Shown here piece by piece: positions 43,701 to 56,600 of a DNA stretch of 64,000 nt; position 1 is the stretch's first letter; every line of letters begins with the position of its first letter. The notes under the pieces were generated by a model, which was not told the origin of the DNA, ran no database searches, and worked only from the letters and a program-made list of their open reading frames with translations. Source of the DNA: Odiellus spinosus (Eukaryota > Arthropoda > Arachnida > Opiliones > Phalangiidae); NCBI GenBank assembly GCA_963920705.1, contig CAWUCO010000268.1, positions 744,001 through 808,000 of the forward strand, read 5' to 3'. The position numbers and the translations under genes were made by a program.

Positions 43701-46700
43701 TTTTGTGTCCATTTGAATCCAATAATCTTGGATTTTTAAGTGTTTTTGCTTAATTTTAACCAATTTTATATTTGTCACGTTTTGGCAATTTAGACAAAAC
43801 CAAAGTCATTCGAAAGAGCAATTAATGGACAGTCTAAATATATAGAGTTTTCAAAAATCCGTTGAAAAACAAGAAAAATATGGCCAATTCAAGAAATCAT
43901 ACAATATCAAAATAGTCAAATTTCAGATTTTAAAAATTCGCTTTTTGATATTAGATGTTTTTTGAATTGGCCATATTTTCCATGTTTTTCAACGGATTTT
44001 CCAAAACTCTTGTTTTTTAGATAGACCAATATTTGCTCTTTCGAGTGGTCTTAATTTTGTCTAAATCGCTTAAAAATCAAAAGTTTTGTGTCCATTTGAA
44101 TCCAATAATCTTGGATTTTTAAGCGTTTTTGCTTAATTTTAACCAATTTTATATTTGTCACGTTTTGGCAATTTAGACAAAACCAAAGTCATTCGAAAGA
44201 GCAATTAATGGACAGTCTAAATAATAAGAGTTTTGAAAAATCCGTTGAAAAACAAGAAAAATATGACCAATTCAAGAAATCATACAATATCAAAATAGTC
44301 AAATTTCAGATTTTAAAAATTCGCTTTTTGATATTAGATGTTTTTTGAATTGGCCATATTTTCCATGTTTTTCAACGGATTTTCCAAAACTCTTGTTTTT
44401 TAGATAGACCAATATTTGCTCTTTCGAGTGGTCTTAATTTTGTCTAAATCGCTTAAAAATCAAAAGTTTTGTGTCCATTTGAATCCAATAATCTTGGATT
44501 TTTAAGCGTTTTTGCTTAATTTTAACCAATTTTATATTTGTCACGTTTTGGCAATTTAGACAAAACCAAAGTCATTCGAAAGAGCAATTAATGGACAGTC
44601 TAAATAATAAGAGTTTTCAAAAATCCGTTGAAAAACAAGAAAAATATGGCCAATTCAAGAAATCATACAATATCAAAATAGTCAAATTTCAGATTTTAAA
44701 AATTCGCTTATTGATATTAGATGTTTTTTGAATTGTCCATATTTTCCATGTTTTTCAACGGATTTTCCAAAACTCTTGTTTTTTAGATAGACCAATATTT
44801 GCTCTTTCGAGTGGTCTTAATTTTGTCTAAATCGCTTAAAAATCAAAAGTTTTGTGTCCATTTGAATCCAATAATCTTGGATTTTTAAGCGTTTTTGCTT
44901 AATTTTAACCAATTTTATATTTGTCACGTTTTGGCAATTTAGACAAAACCAAAGTCATTCGAAAGAGCAATTAATGGACAGTCTAAATAATAAGAGTTTT
45001 GAAAAATCCGTTGAAAAACAAGAAAAATATGACCAATTCAAGAAATCATACAATATCAAAATAGTCAAATTTCAGATTTTAAAAATTCGCTTTTTGATAT
45101 TAGATGTTTTTTGAATTGGCCATATTTTCCATGTTTTTCAACGGATTTTCCAAAACTCTTGTTTTTTAGATAGACCAATATTTGCTCTTTCGAGTGGTCT
45201 TAATTTTGTCTAAATCGCTTAAAAATCAAAAGTTTTGTGTCCATTTGAATCCAATACTCTTGGATTTTTAAGCGTTTTTGCTTAATTTTAACCAATTTTA
45301 TATTTATCACGTTTTGGCAATTTAGACAAAACCAAAGTCATTCGAAAGAGCAATTAATGGACAGTCTAAATAATAAGAGTTTTCAAAAATCCGTTGAAAA
45401 AAAAGAAAAATATGGCCAATTCAAGAAACCATACAATATCAAAATAGTCAAATTTCAGATTTTAAAAATTCGCTTTTTGATATTCGATGTTTTTTGAATT
45501 GTCCATATTTTCCATGTTTTTCAACGGATTTTCCAAAACTCTTAATTTTCAGATAGACCAATATTTGCTCTTTCGAGTGGTTTTAATTTTGTCTAAATCG
45601 CTTAAAAATCAAAAGTTTTGTGTCCATTTGAATCCAATAATCTTGGATTTTTAAGCGTTTTTGCTTAATTTTAACCAATTTTATATTTGTCACAATTTTT
45701 CAATTTAGACAAAACCAAAGTCATTCGAAAGAGCAATTAATGGACAGTCTAAATAATAAGAGTTTTCAAAAATCCGTTGAAAAACAAGAAAAATATGGCC
45801 AATTCAAGAAATCATACAATATCAAAATAGTCAAATTTCAGATTTTAAAAATTCGCTTATTGATATTAGATGTTTTTTGAATTGGCTATATTTTCCATGT
45901 TTTTCAACGGATTTTCCAAAACTCTTGTTTTTTAGATAGACAAATATTTGCTCTTTCGAGTGGTCTTAATTTTGTCTAAATCGCTTAAAATTCAAAAGTT
46001 TTGTGTCCATTTGAATCCAATAATCTTGGATTTTTAAGCGTTTTTGCTTAATTTTAACCAATTTTATATTTGTCACGTTTTGGCAATTTAGACAAAACCA
46101 AAGTCATTCGAAAGAGCAATTAATGGACAGTCTAAATAATAAGATCTTTCAAAAATCCGTTGAAAAACAAGAAAAATATGACCAATTCAAGAAATCATAC
46201 AATATCAAAATAGTCAAATTTCAGATTTTAAAAATTCGCTTTTTGATATTAGATGTTTTTTGAATTGGCCATATTTTCCATGTTTTTCAACGGATTTTCC
46301 AAAACTCTTGTTTTTTAGATAGACCAATATTTGCTCTTTCGAGTGGTCTCAATTTTGTCTAAATCGCTTAAAAATCAAAAGTTTTGTGTCCATTTGAATC
46401 CAATAATCTTGGATTTTTAAGCGTTTTTGCTTTATTTTAACCAATTTTAAATTTGTCACAATTTTGCAATTTAAACAAAACCAAAGTCATTCGAAAGAGC
46501 AATTAATGGACAGTCTAAATAATAAGAGTTTTCAAAAATCCGTTGAAAAACAAGAAAAATATGGCCAATTCAAGAAATCATACAATATCAAAATAGTCAA
46601 ATTTCAGATTTTAAAAATTCGCTTATTGATATTAGATGTTTTTTGAATTGTCCATATTTTCCATGTTTTTCAACGGATTTTCCAAAACTCTTGTTTTTTA

Positions 46701-46800
46701 GATAGACCAATATTTGCTCTTTCGAGTGGTCTTAATTTTGTCTAAATCGCTTAAAAATCAAAAGTTTTGTGTCCATTTGAATCCAATAATCTTGGATTTT
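40740..46800. repeat. Tandem duplication of an 8-monomer unit (offset about 3064 bp)
   Basis: Markers recur about 3064 bases apart: TAAATATATAGAG (40771 and 43834), AGAGTTTTGAAAAATCC (41163 and 44227), a second AGAGTTTTGAAAAATCC (near 41930 and 44997), CAATACTCTTGG (near 42188 and 45252), TTTATCACG (42239 and 45304) and GTGGTTTTAATTTTG (near 42512 and 45576). The edges are blurred: the monomer at 40720 is CACAA-class and its partner at 43780 is CACGT-class. Confidence 0.75.
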
Positions 46801-46846
46801 TAAGCGTTTTTGCTTAATTTTAACCAATTTTATATTTGTCACAATT

Positions 46847-48378
46847 TTGCAATTTAGACAAAACCAAAGTCATTCGAAAGAGCAATTAATGGACAGTCTA
46901 AATAATAAGAGCTTTCAAAAATCCGTTGAAAAACAAGAAAAATATGGCCAATTCAAGAAATCATACAATATCAAAATAGTCAAATTTCAGATTTTAAAAA
47001 TTCGCTTATTGATATTAGATGTTTTTTGAATTGGCTATATTTTCCATGTTTTTCAACGGATTTTCCAAAACTCTTGTTTTTTAGATAGACAAATATTTGT
47101 TCTTTCGAGTGGTCTTAATTTTGTCTAAATCGCTTAAAATTCAAAAGTTTTGTGTCCATTTGAATCCAATAATCTTGGATTTTTAAGCGTTTTTGCTTAA
47201 TTTTAACCAATTTTATATTTGTCACGTTTTGGCAATTTAGACAAAACCAAAGTCATTCGAAAGAGCAATTAATGGACAGTCTAAATAATAAGAGTTTTCA
47301 AAAATCCGTTGAAAAACAAGAAAAATATGGCCAATTCAAGAAATCATACAATATCAAAATAGTCAAATTTCAGATTTTAAAAATTCGCTTATTGATATTA
47401 GATGTTTTTTGAATTGTCCATATTTTCCATGTTTTTCAACGGATTTTCCAAAACTCTTGTTTTTTAGATAGACCAATATTTGCTCTTTCGAGTGGTCTTA
47501 ATTTTGTCTAAATCGCTTAAAAATCAAAAGTTTTGTGTCCATTTGAATCCAATAATCTTGGATTTTTAAGCGTTTTTGCTTAATTTTAACCAATTTTATA
47601 TTTGTCACAATTTTGCAATTTAGACAAAACCAAAGTCATTCGAAAGAGCAATTAATGGACAGTCTAAATAATAAGAGCTTTCAAAAATCCGTTGAAAAAC
47701 AAGAAAAATATGGCCAATTCAAGAAATCATACAATATCAAAATAGTCAAATTTCAGATTTTAAAAATTCGCTTATTGATATTAGAGGTTTTTTGAATTGG
47801 CTATATTTTCCATGTTTTTCAACGGATTTTCCAAAACTCTTGTTTTTTAGATAGACAAATATTTGTTCTTTCGAGTGGTCTTAATTTTGTCTAAATCGCT
47901 TAAAATTCAAAAGTTTTGTGTCCATTTGAATCCAATAATCTTGGATTTTTAAGCGTTTTTGCTTAATTTTAACCAATTTTATATTTGTCACGTTTTGGCA
48001 ATTTAGACAAAACCAAAGTCATTCGAAAGAGCAATTAATGGACAGTCTAAATAATAAGAGTTTTCAAAAATCCGTTGAAAAACAAGAAAAATATGGCCAA
48101 TTCAAGAAATCATACAATATCAAAATAGTCAAATTTCAGATTTTAAAAATTCGCTTATTGATATTAGATGTTTTTTGAATTGTCCATATTTTCCATGTTT
48201 TTCAACGGATTTTCCAAAACTCTTGTTTTTTAGATAGACCAATATTTGCTCTTTCGAGTGGTCTTAATTTTGTCTAAATCGCTTAAAAATCAAAAGTTTT
48301 GTGTCCATTTGAATCCAATAATCTTGGATTTTTAAGCGTTTTTGCTTAATTTTAAACAATTTTATATTTGTCACGTTT
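46847..48378. repeat. Tandem duplication of a 2-monomer unit (2 x 766 bp)
   Basis: A CACAA-class monomer with AAGAGCTTTC followed by a CACGT-class monomer with CTTATTG occurs twice in succession. The private change TTTGTTCTTTCGAG (47096 and 47862, replacing TTTGCTCTTTCGAG) marks both copies. Confidence 0.7.
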
Positions 48379-51300
48379 TGGCAATTTAGACAAAACCAAA
48401 GTCATTCGAAAGAGCAATTAATGGAGAGTCTAAATAATAAGAGTTTTCAAAAATTCGTTGAAAAACAAGAAAAATATGACCAATTCAAGAAATCATACAA
48501 TATCAAAATAGTCAAATTTCAGATTTTAAAAATTCGCTTTTTGATATTAGATGTTTTTTGAATTGGCCATATTTTCCATGTTTTTCAACGGATTTTCCAA
48601 AACTCTTGTTTTTTAGATAGACCAATATTTGCTCTTTCGAGTGGTCTTAATTTTGCCTAAATCGCTTAAAAATCAAAAGTTTTGTGTCCATTTGAATCCA
48701 ATAATCTTGGATTTTTAAGTGTTTTTGCTTAATTTTAACCAATTTTATATTTGTCACAATTTTGCAATTTAGACAAAACCAAAGTCATTCGAAAGAGCAA
48801 TTAATGGACAGTCTAAATAATAAGAGTTTTCAAAAATCCGTTGAAAAACAAGAAAAATATGGCCAATTCAAGAAACCATACAATATCAAAATAGTCAAAT
48901 TTCTGATTTTAAAAATTCGCTTTTTGATATTAGATGTTTTTTGAATTGGCTATATTTTCCATGTTTTTCAACGGATTTTCCAAAACTCTTGTTTTTTAGA
49001 TAGACCAATATTTGCTCTTTCGAGTGGTCTTAATTTTGTCTAAATCGCTTAAAATTCAAAAGTTTTGTGTCCATTTGAATCCAATAATCTCTGATTTTTA
49101 AGCGTTTTTGCTTAATTTTAACCAATTTTATATTTGTCACAATTTTGCAATTTAGACAAAACCAAAGTCATTCGAAAGAGCAATTAATGGACAGTCTAAA
49201 TAATAAGAGTTTTCAAAAATCCGTTGAAAAACAAGAAAAATATGGCCAATTCAAGAAATCATACAATATCAAAATAGTCAAATTTCAGATTTTAAAAATT
49301 CGCTTTTTGATATTAGATGTTTTTTGAATTGGCCATATTTTCCATGTTTTTCAACGGATTTTCCAAAACTCTTGTTTTTTAGATAGACCAATATTTGCTC
49401 TTTCGAGTGGTCTTAATTTTGTCTAAATCGCTTAAAAATCAAAAGTTTTGTGTCCATTTGAATCCAATAATCTTGGATTTTTAAGCGTTTTTGCTTAATT
49501 TTAACCAATTTTATATTTGTCACGTTTTGGCAATTTAGACAAAACCAAAGTCATTCGAAAGAACAATTAATGGACAGTCTAAATAATAAGAGTTTTCAAA
49601 AATCCGTTGAAAAAAAAGAAAAATATGGCCAATTCAAGAAACCATACAATATCAAAATAGTCAAATTTCAGATTTTAAAAATTCGCTTTTTGATATTCGA
49701 TGTTTTTTGAATTGTCCATATTTTCCATGTTTTTCAACGGATTTTCCAAAACTCTTAATTTTCAGATAGACCAATATTTGCTCTTTCGAGTGGTCTTAAT
49801 TTTGTCTAAATCGCTTAAAAATCAAAAGTTTTGTGTCCATTTGAATCCAATAATCTTGGATTTTTAAGCGTTTTTGCTTAATTTTAACCAATTTTATATT
49901 TGTCACAATTTTGCAATTTAGACAAAACCAAAGTCATTCGAAAGAGCAATTAATGGACAGTCTAAATAATAAGAGTTTTCAAAAATCCGTTGAAAAACAA
50001 GAAAAATATGGCCAATTCAAGAAATCATACAATATCAAAATAGTCAAATTTCAGATTTTAAAAATTCGCTTATTGATATTTGATGTTTTTTGAATTGGCT
50101 ATATTTTCCATGTTTTTCAACGGATTTTCCAAAACTCTTGTTTTTTAGATAGACAAATATTTGCTCTTTCGAGTGGTCTTAATTTTGTCTAAATCGCTTA
50201 AAATTCAAAAGTTTTGTGTCCATTTGAATCCAATAATCTTGGATTTTTAAGCGTTTTTGCTTAATTTTAACCAATTTTATATTTGTCACGTTTTGGCAAT
50301 TTAGACAAAACCAAAGTCATTCGAAAGAGCAATTAATGGACAGTCTAAATAATAAGAGTTTTCAAAAATCCGTTGAAAAACAAGAAAAATATGACCAATT
50401 CAAGAAATCATACAATATCAAAATAGTCAAATTTCAGATTTTAAAAATTCGCTTTTTGATATTAGATGTTTTTTGAATTGGCCATATTTTCCATGTTTTT
50501 CAACGGATTTTCCAAAACTCTTGTTTTTTAGATAGACCAATATTTGCTCTTTCGAGTGGTCTCAATTTTGTCTAAATCGCTTAAAAATCAAAAGTTTTGT
50601 GTCCATTTGAATCCAATAATCTTGGATTTTTAAGCGTTTTTGCTTTATTTTAACCAATTTTAAATTTGTCACAATTTTGCAATTTAGACAAAACCAAAGT
50701 CATTCGAAAGAGCAATTAATGGACAGTCTAAATAATAAGAGTTTTCAAAAATCCGTTGAAAAACAAGAAAAATATGACCAATTCAAGAAATCATACAATA
50801 TCAAAATAGTCAAATTTCAGATTTTAAAAATTCGCTTTTTGATATTAGATGTTTTTTGAATTGGCCATATTTTCCATGTTTTTCAACGGATTTTCCAAAA
50901 CTCTTGTTTTTTAGATAGACCAATATTTGCTCTTTCGAGTGGTCTCAATTTTGTCTAAATCGCTTAAAAATCAAAAGTTTTGTGTCCATTTGAATCCAAT
51001 AATCTTGGATTTTTAAGCGTTTTTGCTTTATTTTAACCAATTTTAAATTTGTCACAATTTTGCAATTTAGACAAAACCAAAGTCATTCGAAAGAGCAATT
51101 AATGGACAGTCTAAATAATAAGAGTTTTCAAAAATCCGTTGAAAAACAAGAAAAATATGGCCAATTCAAGAAATCATACAATATCAAAATAGTCAAATTT
51201 CAGATTTTAAAAATTCGCTTTTTGATATTAGATGTTTTTTGAATTGTCCATATTTTCCATGTTTTTCAACGGATTTTCCAAAACTCTTGTTTTTTAGATA

Positions 51301-53197
51301 GACCAATATTTGCTCTTTCGAGTGGTCTTAATTTTGTCTAAATCGCTTAAAAATCAAAAGTTTTGTGTCCATTTGAATCCAATAATCTTGGATTTTTAAG
51401 CGTTTTTGCTTTATTTTAACCAATTTTAAATTTGTCACAATTTTGCAATTTAGACAAAACCAAAGTCATTCGAAAGAGCAATTAATGGACAGTCTAAATA
51501 ATAAGAGTTTTCAAAAATCCGTTGAAAAACAAGAAAAATATGGCCAATTCAAGAAATCATACAATATCAAAATAGTCAAATTTCAGATTTTAAAAATTCG
51601 CTTTTTGATATTAGATGTTTTTTGAATTGTCCATATTTTCCATGTTTTTCAACGGATTTTCCAAAACTCTTGTTTTTTAGATAGACCAATATTTGCTCTT
51701 TCGAGTGGTCTTAATTTTGTCTAAATCGCTTAAAAATCAAAAGTTTTGTGTCCATTTGAATCCAATAATCTTGGATTTTTAAGCGTTTTTGCTTAATTTT
51801 AACCAATTTTATATTTGTCACGTTTTGGCAATTTAGACAAAGCCAAAGTCATTCGAAAGAGCAATTAATGGACAGTCTAAATAATAAGAGTTTTCAAAAA
51901 TCCGTTGAAAAAAAAGAAAAATATGGCCAATTCAAGAAACCATACAATATCAAAATAGTCAAATTTCAGATTTTAAAAATTCGCTTTTTGATATTCGATG
52001 TTTTTTGAATTGTCCATATTTTCCATGTTTTTCAACGGATTTTCCAAAACTCTTAATTTTCAGATAGACCAATATTTGCTCTTTCGAGTGGTCTTAATTT
52101 TGTCTAAATCGCTTAAAAATCAAAAGTTTTGTGTCCATTTGAATCCAATAATCTTGGATTTTTAAGCGTTTTTGCTTAATTTTAACCAATTTTATATTTG
52201 TCACAATTTTGCAATTTAGACAAAACCAAAGTCATTCGAAAGAGCAATTAATGGACAGTCTAAATAATAAGAGCTTTCAAAAATCCGTTGAAAAACAAGA
52301 AAAATATGGCCAATTCAAGAAATCATACAATATCAAAATAGTCAAATTTCAGATTTTAAAAATTCGCTTATTGATATTAGATGTTTTTTGAATTGGCTAT
52401 ATTTTCCATGTTTTTCAACGGATTTTCCAAAACTCTTGTTTTTTAGATAGACAAATATTTGCTCTTTCGAGTGGTCTTAATTTTGTCTAAATCGCTTAAA
52501 ATTCAAAAGTTTTGTGTCCATTTGAATCCAATAATCTTGGATTTTTAAGCGTTTTTGCTTAATTTTAACCAATTTTATATTTGTCACGTTTTGGCAATTT
52601 AGACAAAACCAAAGTCATTCGAAAGAGCAATTAATGGACAGTCTAAATAATAAGAGTTTTCAAAAATCCGTTGAAAAACAAGAAAAATATGGCCAATTCA
52701 AGAAATCATACAATATCAAAATAGTAAAATTTCAGATTTTAAAAATTCGCTTATTGATATTAGATGTTTTTTGAATTGGCTATATTTTCCATGTTTTTCA
52801 ACGGATTTTCCAAAACTCTTGTTTTTTAGATAGACAAATATTTGCTCTTTCGAGTGGTCTTAATTTTGTCTAAATCGCTTAAAATTCAAAAGTTTTGTGT
52901 CCATTTGAATCCAATAATCTTGGATTTTTAAGCGTTTTTGCTTAATTTTAACCAATTTTATATTTGTCACGTTTTGGCAATTTAGACAAAACCAAAGTCA
53001 TTCGAAAGAGCAATTAATGGACAGTCTAAATAATAAGAGTTTTCAAAAATCCGTTGAAAAACAAGAAAAATATGACCAATTCAAGAAATCATACAATATC
53101 AAAATAGTCAAATTTCAGATTTTAAAAATTCGCTTTTTGATATTAGATGTTTTTTGAATTGGCCATATTTTCCATGTTTTTCAACGGATTTTCCAAA

Positions 53198-56100
53198 ACT
53201 ATTGTTTTTTAGATAGACCAATATTTGCTCTTTCGAGTAGTCTTAATTTTGTCTAAATCGCTTAAAATTCAAAAGTTTTGTGTCCATTTGAATCCAATAA
53301 TCTTGGATTTTTAAGCGTTTTTGCTTAATTTTAACCAATTTTATATTTGTCACGTTTTGGCAATTTAGACAAAACCAAAGTCATTCGAAAGAGCAATTAA
53401 TGGACAGTCTAAATAATAAGAGTTTTCAAAAATCCGTTGAAAAACAAGAAAAATATGGCCAATTCAAGAAATCATACAATATCAAAATAGTCAAATTTCA
53501 GATTTTAAAAATTCGCTTATTGATATTAGATGTTTTTTGAATAAGCTATATTTTCCATGTTTTTCAACGGATTTTCCAAAACTCTTGTTTTTTAGATAGA
53601 CAAATATTTGCTCTTTCGAGTGGTCTTAATTTTGTCTAAATCGCTTAAAATTCAAAAGTTTTGTGTCCATTTGAATCCAATAATCTTGGATTTTTAAGCG
53701 TTTTTGCTTAATTTTAACCAATTTTATATTTGTCACGTTTTGGCAATTTAGACAAAACCAAAGTCATTCGAAAGAGCAATTAATGGACAGTCTAAATAAT
53801 AAGAGTTTTAAAAAATCCGTTGAAAAACAAGAAAAATATGGCCAATTCAAGAAATCATACAATATCAAAATAGTCAAATTTCAGATTTTAAAAATTCGCT
53901 TATTGATATTAGATGTTTTTTGAATTGGCTATATTTTCCATGTTTTTCAACGGATTTTCCAAAACTCTTGTTTTTTAGATAGACAAATATTTGCTCTTTC
54001 GAGTGGTCTTAATTTTGTCTAAATCGCTTAAAATTCAAAAGTTTTGTGTCCATTTGAATACAATAATCTTGGATTTTTAAGCGTTTTTGCTTAATTTTAA
54101 CCAATTTTATATTTGTCACGTTTTGGCAATTTAGACAAAACCAAAGTCATTCGAAAGAGCAATTAATGGACAGTCTAAATAATAAGAGTTTTCAAAAATC
54201 CGTTGAAAAACAAGAAAAATATGACCAATTCAAGAAATCATACAATATCAAAATAGTCAAATTTCAGATTTTAAAAATTCGCTTTTTGATATTAGATGTT
54301 TTTTGAATTGGCCATATTTTCCATGTTTTTCAACGGATTTTCCAAAACTATTGTTTTTTAGATAGACCAATATTTGCTCTTTCGAGTAGTCTTAATTTTG
54401 TCTAAATCGCTTAAAATTCAAAAGTTTTGTGTCCATTTGAATCCAATAATCTTGGATTTTTAAGCGTTTTTGCTTAATTTTAACCAATTTTATATTTGTC
54501 ACGTTTTGGCAATTTAGACAAAACCAAAGTCATTCGAAAGAGCAATTAATGGACAGTCTAAATAATAAGAGTTTTCAAAAATCCGTTGAAAAACAAGAAA
54601 AATATGGCCAATTCAAGAAATCATACAATATCAAAATAGTCAAATTTCAGATTTTAAAAATTCGCTTATTGATATTAGATGTTTTTTGAATTGGCTATAT
54701 TTTCCATGTTTTTCAACGGATTTTCCAAAACTCTTGTTTTTTAGATAGACAAATATTTGCTCTTTCGAGTGGTCTTAATTTTGTCTAAATCGCTTAAAAT
54801 TCAAAAGTTTTGTGTCCATTTGAATCCAATAATCTTGGATTTTTAAGCGTTTTTGCTTAATTTTAACCAATTTTATATTTGTCACGTTTTGGCAATTTAG
54901 ACAAAACCAAAGTCATTCGAAAGAGCAATTAATGGACAGTCTAAATAATAAGAGTTTTCAAAAATCCGTTGAAAAACAAGAAAAATATGACCAATTCAAG
55001 AAATCATACAATATCAAAATAGTCAAATTTCAGATTTTAAAAATTCGCTTTTTGATATTAGATGTTTTTTGAATTGGCCATATTTTCCATGTTTTTCAAC
55101 GGATTTTCCAAAACTCTTGTTTTTTAGATAGACCAATATTTGCTCTTTCGAGTGGTCTCAATTTTGTCTAAATCGCTTAAAAATCAAAAGTTTTGTGTCC
55201 ATTTGAATCCAATAATCTTGGATTTTTAAGCGTTTTTGCTTTATTTTAACCAATTTTAAATTTGTCACAATTTTGCAATTTAGACAAAACCAAAGTCATT
55301 CGAAAGAGCAATTAATGGACAGTCTAAATATATAGAGTTTTCAAAAATCCGTTGAAAAACAAGAAAAATATGGCCAATTCAAGAAATCATACAATATCAA
55401 AATAGTCAAATTTCAGATTTTAAAAATTCGCTTATTGATATTAGATGTTTTTTGAATTGTCCATATTTTCCATGTTTTTCAACGGATTTTCCAAAACTCT
55501 TGTTTTTTAGATAGACCAATATTTGCTCTTTCGAGTGGTCTTAATTTTGTCTAAATCGCTTAAAAATCAAAAGTTTTGTGTCCATTTGAATCCAATAATC
55601 TTGGATTTTTAAGCGTTTTTGCTTAATTTTAACCAATTTTATATTTGTCACGTTTTGGCAATTTAGACAAAACCAAAGTCATTCGAAAGAGCAATTAATG
55701 GACAGTCTAAATAATAAGAGTTTTGAAAAATCCGTTGAAAAACAAGAAAAATATGACCAATTCAAGAAATCATACAATATCAAAATAGTCAAATTTCAGA
55801 TTTTAAAAATTCGCTTTTTGATATTAGATGTTTTTTGAATTGGCCATATTTTCCATGTTTTTCAACGGATTTTCCAAAACTCTTGTTTTTTAGATAGACC
55901 AATATTTGCTCTTTCGAGTGGTCTTAATTTTGTCTAAATCGCTTAAAAATCAAAAGTTTTGTGTCCATTTGAATCCAATAATCTTGGATTTTTAAGCGTT
56001 TTTGCTTAATTTTAACCAATTTTATATTTATCACGTTTTGGCAATTTAGACAAAACCAAAGTCATTCGAAAGAGCAATTAATGGACAGTCTAAATAATAA

Positions 56101-56600
56101 GAGTTTTCAAAAATCCGTTGAAAAAAAAGAAAAATATGGCCAATTCAAGAAACCATACAATATCAAAATAGTCAAATTTCAGATTTTAAAAATTCGCTTT
56201 TTGATATTCGATGTTTTTTGAATTGTCCATATTTTCCATGTTTTTCAACGGATTTTCCAAAACTCTTAATTTTCAGATAGACCAATATTTGCTCTTTCGA
56301 GTGGTTTTAATTTTGTCTAAATCGCTTAAAAATCAAAAGTTTTGTGTCCATTTGAATCCAATAATCTTGGATTTTTAAGCGTTTTTGCTTTATTTTAACC
56401 AATTTTAAATTTGTCACAATTTTGCAATTTAGACAAAACCAAAGTCATTCGAAAGAGCAATTAATGGACAGGCTAAATAATAAGAGTTTTCAAAAATCCG
56501 TTGAAAAACAAGAAAAATATGACCAATTCAAGAAATCATACAATATCAAAATAGTCAAATTTCAGATTTTAAAAATTCGCTTTTTGATATTAGATGTTTT
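53198..56600. repeat. Distant third copy of the 39-43 kb satellite segment
   Basis: AAACTATTGTTTTTTAG with GAGTAGTC (near 53195 and 54345) matches the pair near 39408 and 40174. TAAATATATAGAG at 55325 and AGAGTTTTGAAAAATCC at 55717 lie 14554 bases (38 monomers) after their counterparts at 40771 and 41163. TTTATCACG at 56027 lies 13788 bases (36 monomers) after 42239, so two monomers have been lost in this copy. This points to a block transfer or long-range exchange within the array. Confidence 0.65.
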
